A DNA stretch of 64,000 bases from Bacillus piscicola (GTDB lineage: Bacteria; Bacillota; Bacilli; Bacillales; Marinococcaceae), in assembly GCF_022458745.1 (NCBI RefSeq), contig NZ_JAJJJF010000005.1, positions 1 through 64,000 on the forward strand, given 5' to 3'. Below the pieces are notes generated by a model. It worked only from the letters and a program-made list of their open reading frames with translations. It did not search any database and was not told where the DNA came from. The translations under genes were made by a program, and so were the position numbers. This document shows, piece after piece, positions 54,406-64,000 of the stretch. Position 1 is the stretch's first letter; the number at the start of each line of letters is the position of its first letter.

Positions 54406-54858
54406 ATGAGTGATCAGTTGGATCGTTTTTATCTGGTAAGGCAGGATATGTTAACAGATGCCATGCAAAAAACATTGGAAGCTAAGGCATTACTGGAAAG
54501 TGAAAAGGTTCAGCAAGTAGCACAAGCGGTAAAAATGGTTGATTTAAGCAGAAGTGCTTTTTACAAATATAAGGACGCCGTGTTTCCTTTCCATACCGTT
54601 ATAAAAGAGCAGATCATTACGCTCTCGATCCAACTCCAAGATAAGTCCGGGTCCTTGTCTCTGTTGTTAAAAGAGATTGCAGCGGCAAACTCCAACATTT
54701 TAACGATTAATCAAACAATCCCTTTGCAAGGCCGGGCTAATATAACGGTTACGATCGATACGTCAGCATTAACGATAGAAATACATGAGCTTGTCCGGAA
54801 AATTCAAGCGATGGAAGCCGTAGAACACGTGGAAATCGTCGGTTCCGGTTCTTTTTAA
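54406..54858 (+). CDS. pheB: ACT-domain protein PheB
   Basis: A 150-aa protein: an N-terminal helical part with 'VDLSRSAFYKYKDAVFPF' (about 44-61) resembling a helix-turn-helix, and a C-terminal ACT domain (about 72-145) that could bind an amino acid such as phenylalanine. ATG 54406 behind GGGGGTGGTGAAG. 23 nt before pheA, so cotranscribed; a regulatory role in Phe synthesis is plausible but unproven. Confidence 0.9.
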   Translation: MSDQLDRFYLVRQDMLTDAMQKTLEAKALLESEKVQQVAQAVKMVDLSRSAFYKYKDAVFPFHTVIKEQIITLSIQLQDKSGSLSLLLKEIAAANSNILTINQTIPLQGRANITVTIDTSALTIEIHELVRKIQAMEAVEHVEIVGSGSF

Positions 54859-54881
54859 TGTAGAAGGAGTGAAAAAAATCA

Positions 54882-55769
54882 GTGACAGTTAAAGTAGGTT
54901 TTCTCGGCCCGGAAGGCACTTTTACAGAAGCGGCAGCAAAGTCCGTTTTACCTGATTCAGAACGTATCCCGTTCTCAACCATCCCAGCTTGTATGGCTGC
55001 CGCGGCAGAGGAAAAGGTTGACATAGCAGTCGTTCCTGTCGAAAACGCAATTGAAGGTTCTGTGAATATGACGTTAGATTATCTAATCCATAAACACGAT
55101 CTGCCGATAGTTGGTGAAGTTACTGTTCCAATTGAACAGCACTTGCTCATCCATCCATCACGAAAAGCGGACTGGAAAGACGTTACCGACATATACTCCC
55201 ACCCGCAAGCTGTTGCCCAATGCCATGAATTCATCATAAACCACTTACCGGAAGCGGACATTCATTATACGAACTCCACAAGTGCTGCTGCTAGAGAATT
55301 AGCGGATAACCCATCAATGAACGGTGTGGCTATTGCGAATGCATTGGCAGCAGAGAAATACGGTTTGACGATTGTAAAAGATAATATTCACGACTATAGC
55401 AATAACCATACTCGTTTTGTTCTGCTCTCCTATAAAGACGTCACACAACACTTAACAACAAAAAGCCAATCTGCGAATAAAACGACGATGATGATTACAC
55501 TCCCATCCGATTACTCAGGAGCCCTGCATCAAGTTCTTTCTGCTTTTGCATGGAGGAAGCTGAACCTGACAAAAATAGAATCAAGACCGATGAAAACGGG
55601 AATTGGGAATTACTTCTTTATCATTGATGTGGAGCAGGAATGGGACGATGTATTAATCCCTGGAGTTATTGCTGAGGTAGAGGCGCTCGGCTGTGGGGCC
55701 CGTATACTCGGAAGTTATCCCTGTTTTCAAACCGCGGAATTACCCATAAAAAAGCCTATCCTGGAATAA
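54882..55769 (+). CDS. pheA: prephenate dehydratase PheA
   Basis: Converts prephenate to phenylpyruvate. The 295-aa monofunctional enzyme has the catalytic PDT domain (3-185) beginning 'GFLGPEGTFTEAAAKSV' and including the 'NNHTRF' motif, then an ACT domain with 'LTKIESRPMK' for Phe feedback inhibition. GTG start with GAAGGAGTG. The stop codon lies inside a hairpin. Confidence 0.95.
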   Translation: MTVKVGFLGPEGTFTEAAAKSVLPDSERIPFSTIPACMAAAAEEKVDIAVVPVENAIEGSVNMTLDYLIHKHDLPIVGEVTVPIEQHLLIHPSRKADWKDVTDIYSHPQAVAQCHEFIINHLPEADIHYTNSTSAAARELADNPSMNGVAIANALAAEKYGLTIVKDNIHDYSNNHTRFVLLSYKDVTQHLTTKSQSANKTTMMITLPSDYSGALHQVLSAFAWRKLNLTKIESRPMKTGIGNYFFIIDVEQEWDDVLIPGVIAEVEALGCGARILGSYPCFQTAELPIKKPILE

Positions 55770-55776
55770 GGATAGG
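55755..55776 (+). terminator. weak terminator of pheBA
   Basis: Eight-bp stem CCTATCCT / AGGATAGG followed by TTATTTG. It includes the pheA stop codon. Confidence 0.6.
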
Positions 55777-55803
55777 TTATTTGTGGTTCAATTAAAGGAT
55801 CTC

Positions 55804-56343
55804 TTAAGTAAGCAAGAACCCTTTCTCAGCCAGTGCTTCTTCCACTTCTTGAATAACATCGTCTGAAGGTGCTTCAATTGTATGCAGATGAGTACCATCC
55901 GTTAATTCTGATAAAAGTGGAGCACTCGTTTTCCTCAAACTATTAATAAATAGCTGAACGTCACGGCGGCTTTGGATTAACAATGATGCCGTTAAATCCC
56001 CGTATAGCGGGTGTTCGATTGATACGTCAATCACTTTTGCCCCGTGATCAACGATGATATTCAACTCCTCCTCTGTTACAGATAGTTCTGCTGAATGAAA
56101 ACAGGCAATCTGTTTTCGTATCGTTTGAGCAGGCTGCTCCTGAATGAAAATATAACCTTGTGAAGTGGCGAGAATCGGATAATCTTTCGCTTTTAAAAGT
56201 GAAATATCTTGAACGATTACCTGTCTGCTAACACTTGTTCTTGCGGCCAGTTCGCTCCCCGTGAGCGGCCCTCCTTCGTTTAAGAGCCATTCTACAATAA
56301 GCTCTCTTCGTTTTTTTCCGGGAATCTTTCCTGACTTGTCCAA
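55804..56343 (-). CDS. niaR: NAD biosynthesis repressor NiaR
   Basis: Nicotinic acid-responsive repressor of NAD synthesis genes. 179 aa: N-terminal HTH (about 10-65) with 'LTGSELAARTSVSRQVIVQD' and a 3H domain with its three His in 'CFHSAEL', 'IEHPLYGDL' and 'GTHLHTIEAP'. TTG start 8 nt behind GGAGG. In B. subtilis nifS-nadBCA lie divergently next to it; here that place is taken by safA. Confidence 0.92.
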   Translation of the reverse strand: MDKSGKIPGKKRRELIVEWLLNEGGPLTGSELAARTSVSRQVIVQDISLLKAKDYPILATSQGYIFIQEQPAQTIRKQIACFHSAELSVTEEELNIIVDHGAKVIDVSIEHPLYGDLTASLLIQSRRDVQLFINSLRKTSAPLLSELTDGTHLHTIEAPSDDVIQEVEEALAEKGFLLT

Positions 56344-56427
56344 CGAATTACCTCCATTACCCTTTGATCTATCCTTATATAGTACATGAATACAGCGTGG
56401 TTGAACAGTTTCGTTTACTCTGGTCAG

Positions 56428-56456
56428 TCATATATGAATGGTTGCGTGCATATGCT
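56428..56456 (+). promoter_or_regulatory. candidate sigma-E promoter of safA
   Basis: TCATATA (56428-56434), exactly 14 nt, CATATGCT (56449-56456), close to the sigma-E consensus KMATATT-N14-CATACANT. safA is sigma-E controlled in B. subtilis. Confidence 0.6.
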
Positions 56457-56545
56457 TGCGGTAGACAGTGGGAACGGATAAAAAGAAGCGAAACAGTACA
56501 CGCTTCTCTTCCCGGTTGCAAACATTATTCAAAGGAGGAAGAAAT

Positions 56546-57406
56546 ATGCAGATTCATATTGTACAAAAAGGGGATACTCTTTGGAAGCTTGCTCAACAAT
56601 ATAATGTTGGCTTCGAGGAATTGAAAAAAGCGAACACACATCTAGCTGATCCAGATAAGATAATGCCGGGAATGAAAATAAAAGTTCCCGCAAAAGGGGT
56701 GCCTGTAAAAAAAGAGGCGAAAAAAGAGATGCCTGTTCCCAAGGTACCAAAAGAACAAAAAGAAGAACATCACCCGAAAGTTCCACCTATGTATCAGCCT
56801 GTTCCGCATATGCCTAAGGTGCCGTCCAGTTCTCAGGAACAAAACGTAAACATAAATACAAACATTTACAAACCATATCCACCTACTCCGCCAAAAACAG
56901 CGCCTCATTACGAAGAGCCGAAGAAAAAAGAGGAAAAGCAGCCTGAATATAACTACAAAGAAGTGAAATTACCTGAACCACCGGCAATGCCTGAGCATAT
57001 TTCAGAACATGGGTATGCTCCTGCACCGCCTATGCCTTATATGATGCCGCCAAATGCCTGTCATCATTTTGTCCCGGTGACGCCGATTATGCCAGGATGC
57101 TCATGCGGCCTGCCGCAACATATGCATCCTTACCCATATCCATATCCCATGATGCCAGCACAGCCGATGAGCCATTATCCGCAGCCGGGAGGTTGTAACG
57201 AAATGATGCCGATGCCTCCAGTTCCGCCAGTTTCTGAGCATGCTATCTCCCCGCCTGATTCGCCGTCACATTCATATGGTTATTCACCGCCATATGCCGA
57301 AGAAAATGCTTTCTATCCTGGCATGCAGCCAGGCCCATACAGCCCCAACATGAATGTATACTCTCCATGGTCAAGTGGATATAAAAGAGAAAATGAAGAA
57401 AAATAG
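56546..57406 (+). CDS. safA: spore coat morphogenetic protein SafA
   Basis: A 286-aa protein with an N-terminal LysM domain (about 2-50: 'IHIVQKGDTLWKLAQQYNVG') and a long low-complexity tail rich in Pro, Met, Tyr and His, including 'PYPYPYPMMPAQPM'. SafA organises the inner spore coat, binding cortex through LysM. The frame is open from 56468, but AAAGGAGGAAG precedes ATG 56546. Shorter than the B. subtilis protein (about 387 aa). Confidence 0.9.
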   Translation: MQIHIVQKGDTLWKLAQQYNVGFEELKKANTHLADPDKIMPGMKIKVPAKGVPVKKEAKKEMPVPKVPKEQKEEHHPKVPPMYQPVPHMPKVPSSSQEQNVNINTNIYKPYPPTPPKTAPHYEEPKKKEEKQPEYNYKEVKLPEPPAMPEHISEHGYAPAPPMPYMMPPNACHHFVPVTPIMPGCSCGLPQHMHPYPYPYPMMPAQPMSHYPQPGGCNEMMPMPPVPPVSEHAISPPDSPSHSYGYSPPYAEENAFYPGMQPGPYSPNMNVYSPWSSGYKRENEEK

Positions 57407-57438
57407 CTCCTTTCTTACCTGCAAATAACAGCTTAAAA

Positions 57439-57479
57439 AAAGCCTCCTTGAGTCATGATATATGGTGAAAGGAGGTTTT
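57439..57479 (+). promoter_or_regulatory. hairpin that includes the coxA-like ribosome binding site
   Basis: Eleven-bp stem (one G-T pair) between AAAGCCTCCTT (57439-57449) and AAGGAGGTTTT (57469-57479), loop 19 nt. The 3' arm is the ribosome binding site of the next gene, whose ATG is at 57483. It may terminate safA transcripts, or hide the ribosome binding site in long transcripts. Confidence 0.6.
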
Positions 57480-57482
57480 CAA

Positions 57483-58229
57483 ATGAAAAAATTTGCGATG
57501 ACGATGACGGCATTTACGGTGATTGCTGGTGGATTGGCAGGCTGTGGTGCTGGGGATAATGGTAATGATAATGAGATGGGGGCAGCTCCAACTCGGTATA
57601 CCGATGATCAAAATGTGAATAATTTTGGCACTCGAAACACAACAAATTATGATCGGAATTATCGTGGTGAAGGTCCAGTAACCGACATGATGACTATTGA
57701 TGACCGGGATCGGCCAGGTCGTAATAATAACCGCATGCGTGCTTACAACACGAATCAACGTGAAATTGGTAACGGAAGCGGTGTAACCGATCTCCGTGAA
57801 GGGGGACATGCCCGTAATCTGGATGGAAGAGACAACGGGATGGCAACCAATGACCGAGGAAATGGGAATATGCAAGGGGAAGGTCTAGACAATGCACGAA
57901 AAATAGAAAATAGCGTAGAAAACATTAAAGGTGTAGACGACGCTAAAGTAATCGTTCGTGATCAAGACGTAATCGTCGGCATTGATACGTACGAAGACGA
58001 CAGAAATCACAACGATTTAACAAACAAAGTCGAGAAAAAGGTAAAATCCGCCATGGACAATGACAATGTTGAAGTGTATGTAACGACAGACGAGGAACAG
58101 TTCGGTAATATCGAGCAAGTGGGCAATGATTTACAAAATGGAACAGGCATGAATGAAGTAGGCGATACCATTGATGCAATGATTAAAGATTTGGGCGACG
58201 CTGCCCGCCAGCCTTTTAAAAATAGCTAA
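57483..58229 (+). CDS. coxA: YhcN/YlaJ-family sporulation lipoprotein, CoxA-like
   Basis: The 248-aa lipoprotein has signal peptide and lipobox 'GGLAGC' (Cys21). A low-complexity Asn/Asp/Gly/Arg-rich region (about 22-135) precedes the YhcN/YlaJ domain (about 138-225) with 'ARKIENSVENIKGVDDAKVI' and 'NDLTNKVEKKVKSAM'. Position between safA and yrbC corresponds to B. subtilis coxA (spore cortex protein). Extended N-terminus from 57462 is not used. Confidence 0.8.
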   Translation: MKKFAMTMTAFTVIAGGLAGCGAGDNGNDNEMGAAPTRYTDDQNVNNFGTRNTTNYDRNYRGEGPVTDMMTIDDRDRPGRNNNRMRAYNTNQREIGNGSGVTDLREGGHARNLDGRDNGMATNDRGNGNMQGEGLDNARKIENSVENIKGVDDAKVIVRDQDVIVGIDTYEDDRNHNDLTNKVEKKVKSAMDNDNVEVYVTTDEEQFGNIEQVGNDLQNGTGMNEVGDTIDAMIKDLGDAARQPFKNS

Positions 58230-58245
58230 ATGATTTGGTTTAACG

Positions 58246-58284
58246 GCGTTTTATAGAGGAGTCACTCCTCTATAAAACGCTTTT
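58246..58284 (+). terminator. terminator after the coxA-like gene
   Basis: Sixteen-bp perfect stem GCGTTTTATAGAGGAG / CTCCTCTATAAAACGC with a 3-nt loop, followed by TTTTC. Confidence 0.93.
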
Positions 58285-58332
58285 CTAATTGCTTTTTTTT
58301 GTGCTATATTTAAAAAAGAGGAGGATGGAACA

Positions 58333-59082
58333 ATGGCAGGACACTCCAAATGGAATAATATTAAGCGTCGGAAAGAAAGTCAGGACGCAAAAAAAGCAAA
58401 GATATTCACAAAATTGTCTAAAGAGATTTATGCTGCTGTCCGGAGCGGCGGAACGGATCCGGCTGTGAACTTAAGACTTCGTATGGCACTTGCAAAAGCC
58501 CGTGCGGAAAATATACCAAGTGATAATATCGACAGAACAATTAAGAAAGCAGCAGGCAGTACAGATAATATTCAATATGAAGAAATGACCTATGAAGGGT
58601 ACGGGCCGGGAGGAGCTGCTGTTATGGTGAAGGCTTTAACAGATAATAAGAACCGCACAGCTGCGGAAATTCGCCACGCCTTTAGTCGAAATGGGGGGAA
58701 CCTGGGGGAGAACGGCTGTGTCGCTTTTTTATTTACAAGAAAAGGTCAGCTCATTATGGAGCGAAGCACAGATATAAACGTAGATGACATCATGTTAGAT
58801 GCGATTGAGGCCGGTGCTGAAGATGTCGAAGCGGATGAACATGCCTTTTATATCCAAACAGCTCCGGAAAACTTTGAGGAAGTAAAAATGGAGCTTGAAA
58901 AACAGGGCTGTCACTTTGTAAATGCAGAAGTGACCATGATACCTGAAACAAAGGCCGAATTGGCAGATGAACAGGCGGAACAAATGGTTCACCTTGTAGA
59001 GAAACTGGAAGATAATGATGACGTTCAGCATGTTTATCATAATTTTGAAATAAGTGACAGCCAGCTTAATCAGTTTACGTAG
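58333..59082 (+). CDS. yrbC: YebC/PmpR family protein (YrbC)
   Basis: The 249-aa protein is a YebC family member, long annotated as transcriptional regulator and recently linked to translation of proline stretches. N-terminal 'MAGHSKWNNIKRRKESQDAK', 'YEGYGPGGAAVMVKALTDN' and C-terminal 'LEDNDDVQHVYHNFEIS' are canonical. ATG 58333 behind GAGGAGG. Its own terminator follows. Confidence 0.95.
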   Translation: MAGHSKWNNIKRRKESQDAKKAKIFTKLSKEIYAAVRSGGTDPAVNLRLRMALAKARAENIPSDNIDRTIKKAAGSTDNIQYEEMTYEGYGPGGAAVMVKALTDNKNRTAAEIRHAFSRNGGNLGENGCVAFLFTRKGQLIMERSTDINVDDIMLDAIEAGAEDVEADEHAFYIQTAPENFEEVKMELEKQGCHFVNAEVTMIPETKAELADEQAEQMVHLVEKLEDNDDVQHVYHNFEISDSQLNQFT

Positions 59083-59093
59083 TAGCTCCTTTG

Positions 59094-59146
59094 AATAAAA
59101 ACCTTTTTTTATGGATAAAATTTCTATAAAAAAGGGTTTTTATTTT
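59094..59146 (+). terminator. terminator after yrbC
   Basis: Long AT-rich stem pairing AATAAAAACCTTTTTTTAT with ATAAAAAAGGGTTTTTATT, ending in TTTTTT. Confidence 0.85.
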
Positions 59147-59167
59147 TTAGGAAGGAGAGGTTGTAGA

Positions 59168-59455
59168 ATGGGTGCAAAAGGGAGAGTAATCGCAGTGTTT
59201 TTAATAATGGGATTGTTGTTGTCTTTTGATATGGGTTTGGAAGGGAAAGGGAACACCGAAAAGGAGGTACCTGGTTCTCCTGCCCAATATGATATTATTT
59301 TGGAAAGGGAACAGGCAGATGGATCTATCATTCGAGAAACCAAACGACAAACAGTTTGGGCGGTTGAAGATTTCTGGAATGCCTACAAGGATTGGGAGTT
59401 AGTCGATCAAAACGAGCAGCGGATTATCTTTAGAAAATCTTATGAAAAACAGTAA
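59168..59455 (+). CDS. bofC: BofC-like protein lacking the C-terminal domain
   Basis: The 95-aa exported protein has a signal peptide or anchor (about 5-22) and then the BofC N-terminal domain: 'DIILEREQADGSIIRETK', 'TVWAVEDFWNAYKDWELVD' and 'RIIFRKS'. B. subtilis BofC (about 170 aa) carries a second domain that is absent here; only about 110 nt remain before ruvA and no continuation is found in another frame. BofC is secreted by the forespore and restrains SpoIVB signalling to pro-sigma-K processing. ATG 59168 with GGAAGGAGAGG. Confidence 0.82.
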   Translation: MGAKGRVIAVFLIMGLLLSFDMGLEGKGNTEKEVPGSPAQYDIILEREQADGSIIRETKRQTVWAVEDFWNAYKDWELVDQNEQRIIFRKSYEKQ

Positions 59456-59563
59456 TTTAGTTTTCTCGGGGGCCAACATTTGCTATGATGAAGGAAAGCA
59501 CGTTCGTGTTTCGGAGCATAGCTTGTTCCATGCAGGTGTTCATGAGAAAAGGAGATAACCGCT

Positions 59564-60160
59564 TTGTTTGAATTTATTAGGGGAAGTATTGTCCATACAG
59601 AGAAAGAAACGGTAACATTGAAAGTGAACAACGTCGGTTTTTTGGTTCACTGTGCAAACCCTTTTGTTTTTACGGAGGACGAGAAAGAGGTCACGATCTA
59701 TACATATCAGTATGTAAAAGAAGATGCGATCCGGTTATATGGGTTCCCGTCGCGTGAAGAAAGAAGCTTGTTCGAGCAGTTGCTGCAGGTGTCAGGAATC
59801 GGTCCTAAAGGAGCGCTTGCGATTTTAGCTGCCGGTGCTCCTCTTCAGGTCATGCAGGCAATAGAAGATGAAAATGAGAAATTTTTGACAAAGTTCCCCG
59901 GAGTCGGCAAAAAAACAGCCCGTCAAATGATTTTGGATTTAAAAGGAAAGCTCCATGGTATAATTAAAGACCCATCTCTTCCTGATGGCCCGCAGCCTGA
60001 AAACGGAGAAGAGAATCAGGCACTTGAAGAGGCTTTGGAGGCGTTGCGTGCCTTAGGTTATGGAGAAAAAGAAATCAAGAAAGTGAAACCGAAAATTCAA
60101 GATGACCTTATAAGCGCAGATGAATATGTGAAAAAAGCATTACAGCTCATGTTATCTTAA
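59564..60160 (+). CDS. ruvA: Holliday junction branch migration subunit RuvA
   Basis: The 198-aa protein binds Holliday junctions and loads RuvB. OB-fold N-terminus 'MFEFIRGSIVH', helix-hairpin-helix segments 'LLQVSGIGPKGALAILA' and 'FPGVGKKTARQMILDL', and the C-terminal RuvB-binding helices. TTG start with AAAAGGAG at 9 nt. 46 nt before ruvB. Confidence 0.96.
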   Translation: MFEFIRGSIVHTEKETVTLKVNNVGFLVHCANPFVFTEDEKEVTIYTYQYVKEDAIRLYGFPSREERSLFEQLLQVSGIGPKGALAILAAGAPLQVMQAIEDENEKFLTKFPGVGKKTARQMILDLKGKLHGIIKDPSLPDGPQPENGEENQALEEALEALRALGYGEKEIKKVKPKIQDDLISADEYVKKALQLMLS

Positions 60161-60206
60161 ATTTTTTTGTCTTTACTAGATTGAATCGAGCGGGTGGTGA
60201 TCATTC

Positions 60207-61211
60207 ATGGAGGAACGAATTGTCTCTCAAGAAGCAGATGCAACAGACGAGAGCACGGAAAGCGGAATAAGACCCATCGATTTTTCAGAGTATATTGGAC
60301 AGGGGAAAGTAAAGGAAAATCTTGCGGTTTTTATTCAAGCAGCTAAGTTAAGAGAAGAGTGCCTGGATCATGTTCTCTTACACGGACCTCCGGGCTTAGG
60401 GAAAACGACGCTCGCTATGATTATTGCAAATGAAATGGGCGTGAATATTCGAACTACCGCTGGACCAGCTGTAGAACGGCCGGGAGACTTGGCGGCGATT
60501 TTAACAGCGCTTGAACCTGGAGATGTCTTGTTTATTGATGAAATCCATCGTCTGCCGCGAACGGTAGAAGAGGTGCTGTATCCAGCTATGGAAGACTTCT
60601 GTATTGATATTGTCATCGGTAAAGAGTCGACAGCACGTTCTGTCCGCCTCGACCTTCCGCCATTTACATTAGTAGGTGCTACTACACGGGCGGGAATGCT
60701 GTCTTCTCCGTTAAGGGATCGCTTTGGTGTACATTCTCGCCTGGAGTATTATAACAAAAGTGAGCTCGCTAAAATTGTAAGGAGAAGCGGAGAGCTTTTG
60801 CAAGTTGCTGTAGACGAAGAAGCAGCAAATGAACTGGCGAAGCGCTCTCGAGGCACACCTCGAATTGCGAACCGTTTGTTAAGACGAGTTCGTGACTTTG
60901 CTCAAGTCGCAGGCAGTGAAATAGTATCTCTTGAAATGGCAGAAACCGCTTTAGACAAGCTGCAAGTTGATCATCTTGGTTTAGATGAGATTGATCATAA
61001 GCTGCTTTTAACTATTATTGAAAAATTCAAAGGCGGTCCTGTCGGGTTGGAAACAGTGGCTGCTGCTATCGGTGAAGAGGCAAATACAATTGAAGATGTG
61101 TATGAACCATACTTAATGCAGATCGGGTTTATCGTGCGCACCCCACGCGGCCGAATCGTTACGAATCAAGTGTATGAGCACTTGCATTTGGAGGTGCCGG
61201 ATCATGGCTGA
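60207..61211 (+). CDS. ruvB: Holliday junction DNA helicase RuvB
   Basis: The 334-aa AAA+ motor of branch migration. Walker A 'GPPGLGKTT' (about 62-70), Walker B 'FIDEIHRL', sensor 1 'GATTRAGM', arginine finger 'PLRDRFG' and the C-terminal winged helix. ATG start with GGTGGTGATC. Overlaps the next gene by 8 nt. Confidence 0.97.
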   Translation: MEERIVSQEADATDESTESGIRPIDFSEYIGQGKVKENLAVFIQAAKLREECLDHVLLHGPPGLGKTTLAMIIANEMGVNIRTTAGPAVERPGDLAAILTALEPGDVLFIDEIHRLPRTVEEVLYPAMEDFCIDIVIGKESTARSVRLDLPPFTLVGATTRAGMLSSPLRDRFGVHSRLEYYNKSELAKIVRRSGELLQVAVDEEAANELAKRSRGTPRIANRLLRRVRDFAQVAGSEIVSLEMAETALDKLQVDHLGLDEIDHKLLLTIIEKFKGGPVGLETVAAAIGEEANTIEDVYEPYLMQIGFIVRTPRGRIVTNQVYEHLHLEVPDHG

Positions 61212-61422
61212 TATTCCTAAGGTTCTTATCGGGATTGGGGCGGCATTGCTATTGATAGGAGTAATCTGGCAAATTGGCGGAAAATTTATTCCGGTAGGAC
61301 GCTTGCCGGGAGATATTATCATAAAGAAAGAGAACACGACGTTTTATTTTCCGATCATGACATCAATTGTAATAAGTGTGGTTCTTTCTATTGTTTTTTA
61401 TATTATTGGCCGCTTCCGCTAA
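61204..61422 (+). CDS. DUF2905 family small membrane protein
   Basis: A 72-aa protein with two membrane helices (about 7-22 and 47-67) separated by '[19 protein letters not shown]', the DUF2905 signature. It overlaps the ruvB stop (ATGGCTGA) and has GGAGGTG as ribosome binding site, so it is coupled to ruvB. The function is unknown, and this placement after ruvB is common in Firmicutes. Confidence 0.92.
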   Translation: MADIPKVLIGIGAALLLIGVIWQIGGKFIPVGRLPGDIIIKKENTTFYFPIMTSIVISVVLSIVFYIIGRFR

Positions 61423-61457
61423 ATGACCGCAGTAGATAAAAAGGTGAGGATTACAGC

Positions 61458-63637
<2,180 letters not shown>

Positions 63638-63717
63638 CTTTAATGCGTCTGTGGTACTATACGTTACAGCAGGTAAACTCTGGTTGTGACAGGTAAACCG
63701 TGAAAGGAGGGGTGAGA

Positions 63718-63972
63718 ATGGAAGCGATTATTATGCTCGTGCTTATGTTTGCTATTTTCTATTTTTTGCTGATACGACCTCAGCAAAAGCGACAAAAGCA
63801 AGTGCGTGAAATGCACTCTAATTTGCAAAAAGGTGATCGAATCGTAACGATTGGCGGTCTGCATGGAAAGATTGATGCAATTGATGAAGATAAAATTGTG
63901 ATTGATACAGGTACATCACAAAAACTTACCTTTGATCGCAATTCGGTGCGTGAAGTAGTAAATGAAGACTAA
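63718..63972 (+). CDS. yajC: preprotein translocase accessory subunit YajC
   Basis: An 84-aa single-pass membrane protein of the SecDF-YajC complex. N-terminal helix (about 2-18) followed by 'LLIRPQQKRQKQVREMH' and the cytosolic 'LQKGDRIVTIGGLHGKI'. ATG 63718 with GAAAGGAGGGGTG; the upstream in-frame GTG at 63700 precedes it. The position after tgt is conserved in most bacteria; secDF probably follows outside the window. Confidence 0.95.
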   Translation: MEAIIMLVLMFAIFYFLLIRPQQKRQKQVREMHSNLQKGDRIVTIGGLHGKIDAIDEDKIVIDTGTSQKLTFDRNSVREVVNED

Positions 63973-64000
63973 TTTTCTTACATAAAAGAGACTGGCACCC

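Overview
The window comes from the chromosome of an endospore-forming member of the Bacillaceae (Firmicutes, low to mid GC). The evidence is the trnD-like tRNA array, Bacillus-type ribosome binding sites, frequent TTG and GTG starts, and many sporulation genes: an alpha/beta SASP gene, spoVR, yhbH, prkA, safA, bofC, yhaL and a yjcZ-type gene. Gene order follows Bacillus subtilis in several long blocks, recalled from memory and not searched. I cannot name the genus. I see no prophage, insertion sequence, CRISPR array or classical defence island. Almost everything is core genome, with a few local oddities.

Layout. 1-1.0 kb: ten tRNA genes and their terminator. 1.0-6.6 kb: a 52-codon gene behind an FNR-like promoter, a B3/4-domain protein, queG, ogt, a yhbB-type amidase, trmL, a mini-lipoprotein, a heme monooxygenase and a yufK-type membrane protein. 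6.7-13.8 kb: pbpD, prkA, a signal peptidase, yhbH and a GalT-like HIT protein. 13.8-19.7 kb: tRNA-Pro(GGG), glpK, pgcA, spoVR, pdxK. 19.7-23.8 kb: an M29 aminopeptidase, a LOG protein, lemA, a decayed acyl-CoA synthetase gene, a SASP gene and a small minus-strand gene. 23.9-33.0 kb: yheB, yheA, yhaX, hemZ, a Gly/Tyr-rich protein, yhaO and yhaN. 33.1-36.7 kb: a cssRS-like two-component system beside yhaL and prsA, then a yjcZ-type gene. 36.8-46.1 kb: small membrane proteins, hpr, yhaH, serC, hit, ecsABC, yhaA and ccdA. 46.3-52.5 kb: a small membrane protein, pbpF and hemEHY. 52.6-64 kb: a glutamine-rich protein, then obg, pheB, pheA, niaR, safA, a coxA-like gene, yebC, bofC, ruvAB, a DUF2905 gene, queA, tgt and yajC.

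Functional links. queA and tgt at the right end and queG at the left end are consecutive queuosine-tRNA enzymes. hemE, hemH and hemY are three steps of the coproporphyrin-dependent heme route of Gram-positives; hemZ supplies an oxygen-independent coproporphyrinogen oxidase and the HmoA-like protein degrades heme. Secretion and envelope functions are concentrated here: two class A PBPs, a signal peptidase, PrsA with a secretion-stress sensor pair, Ecs, Hpr and YajC. PrkA, YhbH and SpoVR, a functionally linked trio in many bacteria, lie within 10 kb.

Most notable observations: a well-placed FNR/CRP-type operator and promoter in front of an unknown 52-aa protein; CssRS-like genes directly beside prsA; YhaN with a transmembrane hairpin at the middle of its coiled coil; a protein that is 56% glutamine; a HAD protein without its nucleophilic Asp; a one-domain BofC; an acyl-CoA synthetase remnant with an in-frame stop; and a hairpin that buries the coxA ribosome binding site. 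I did not find a clearly new multi-gene system.
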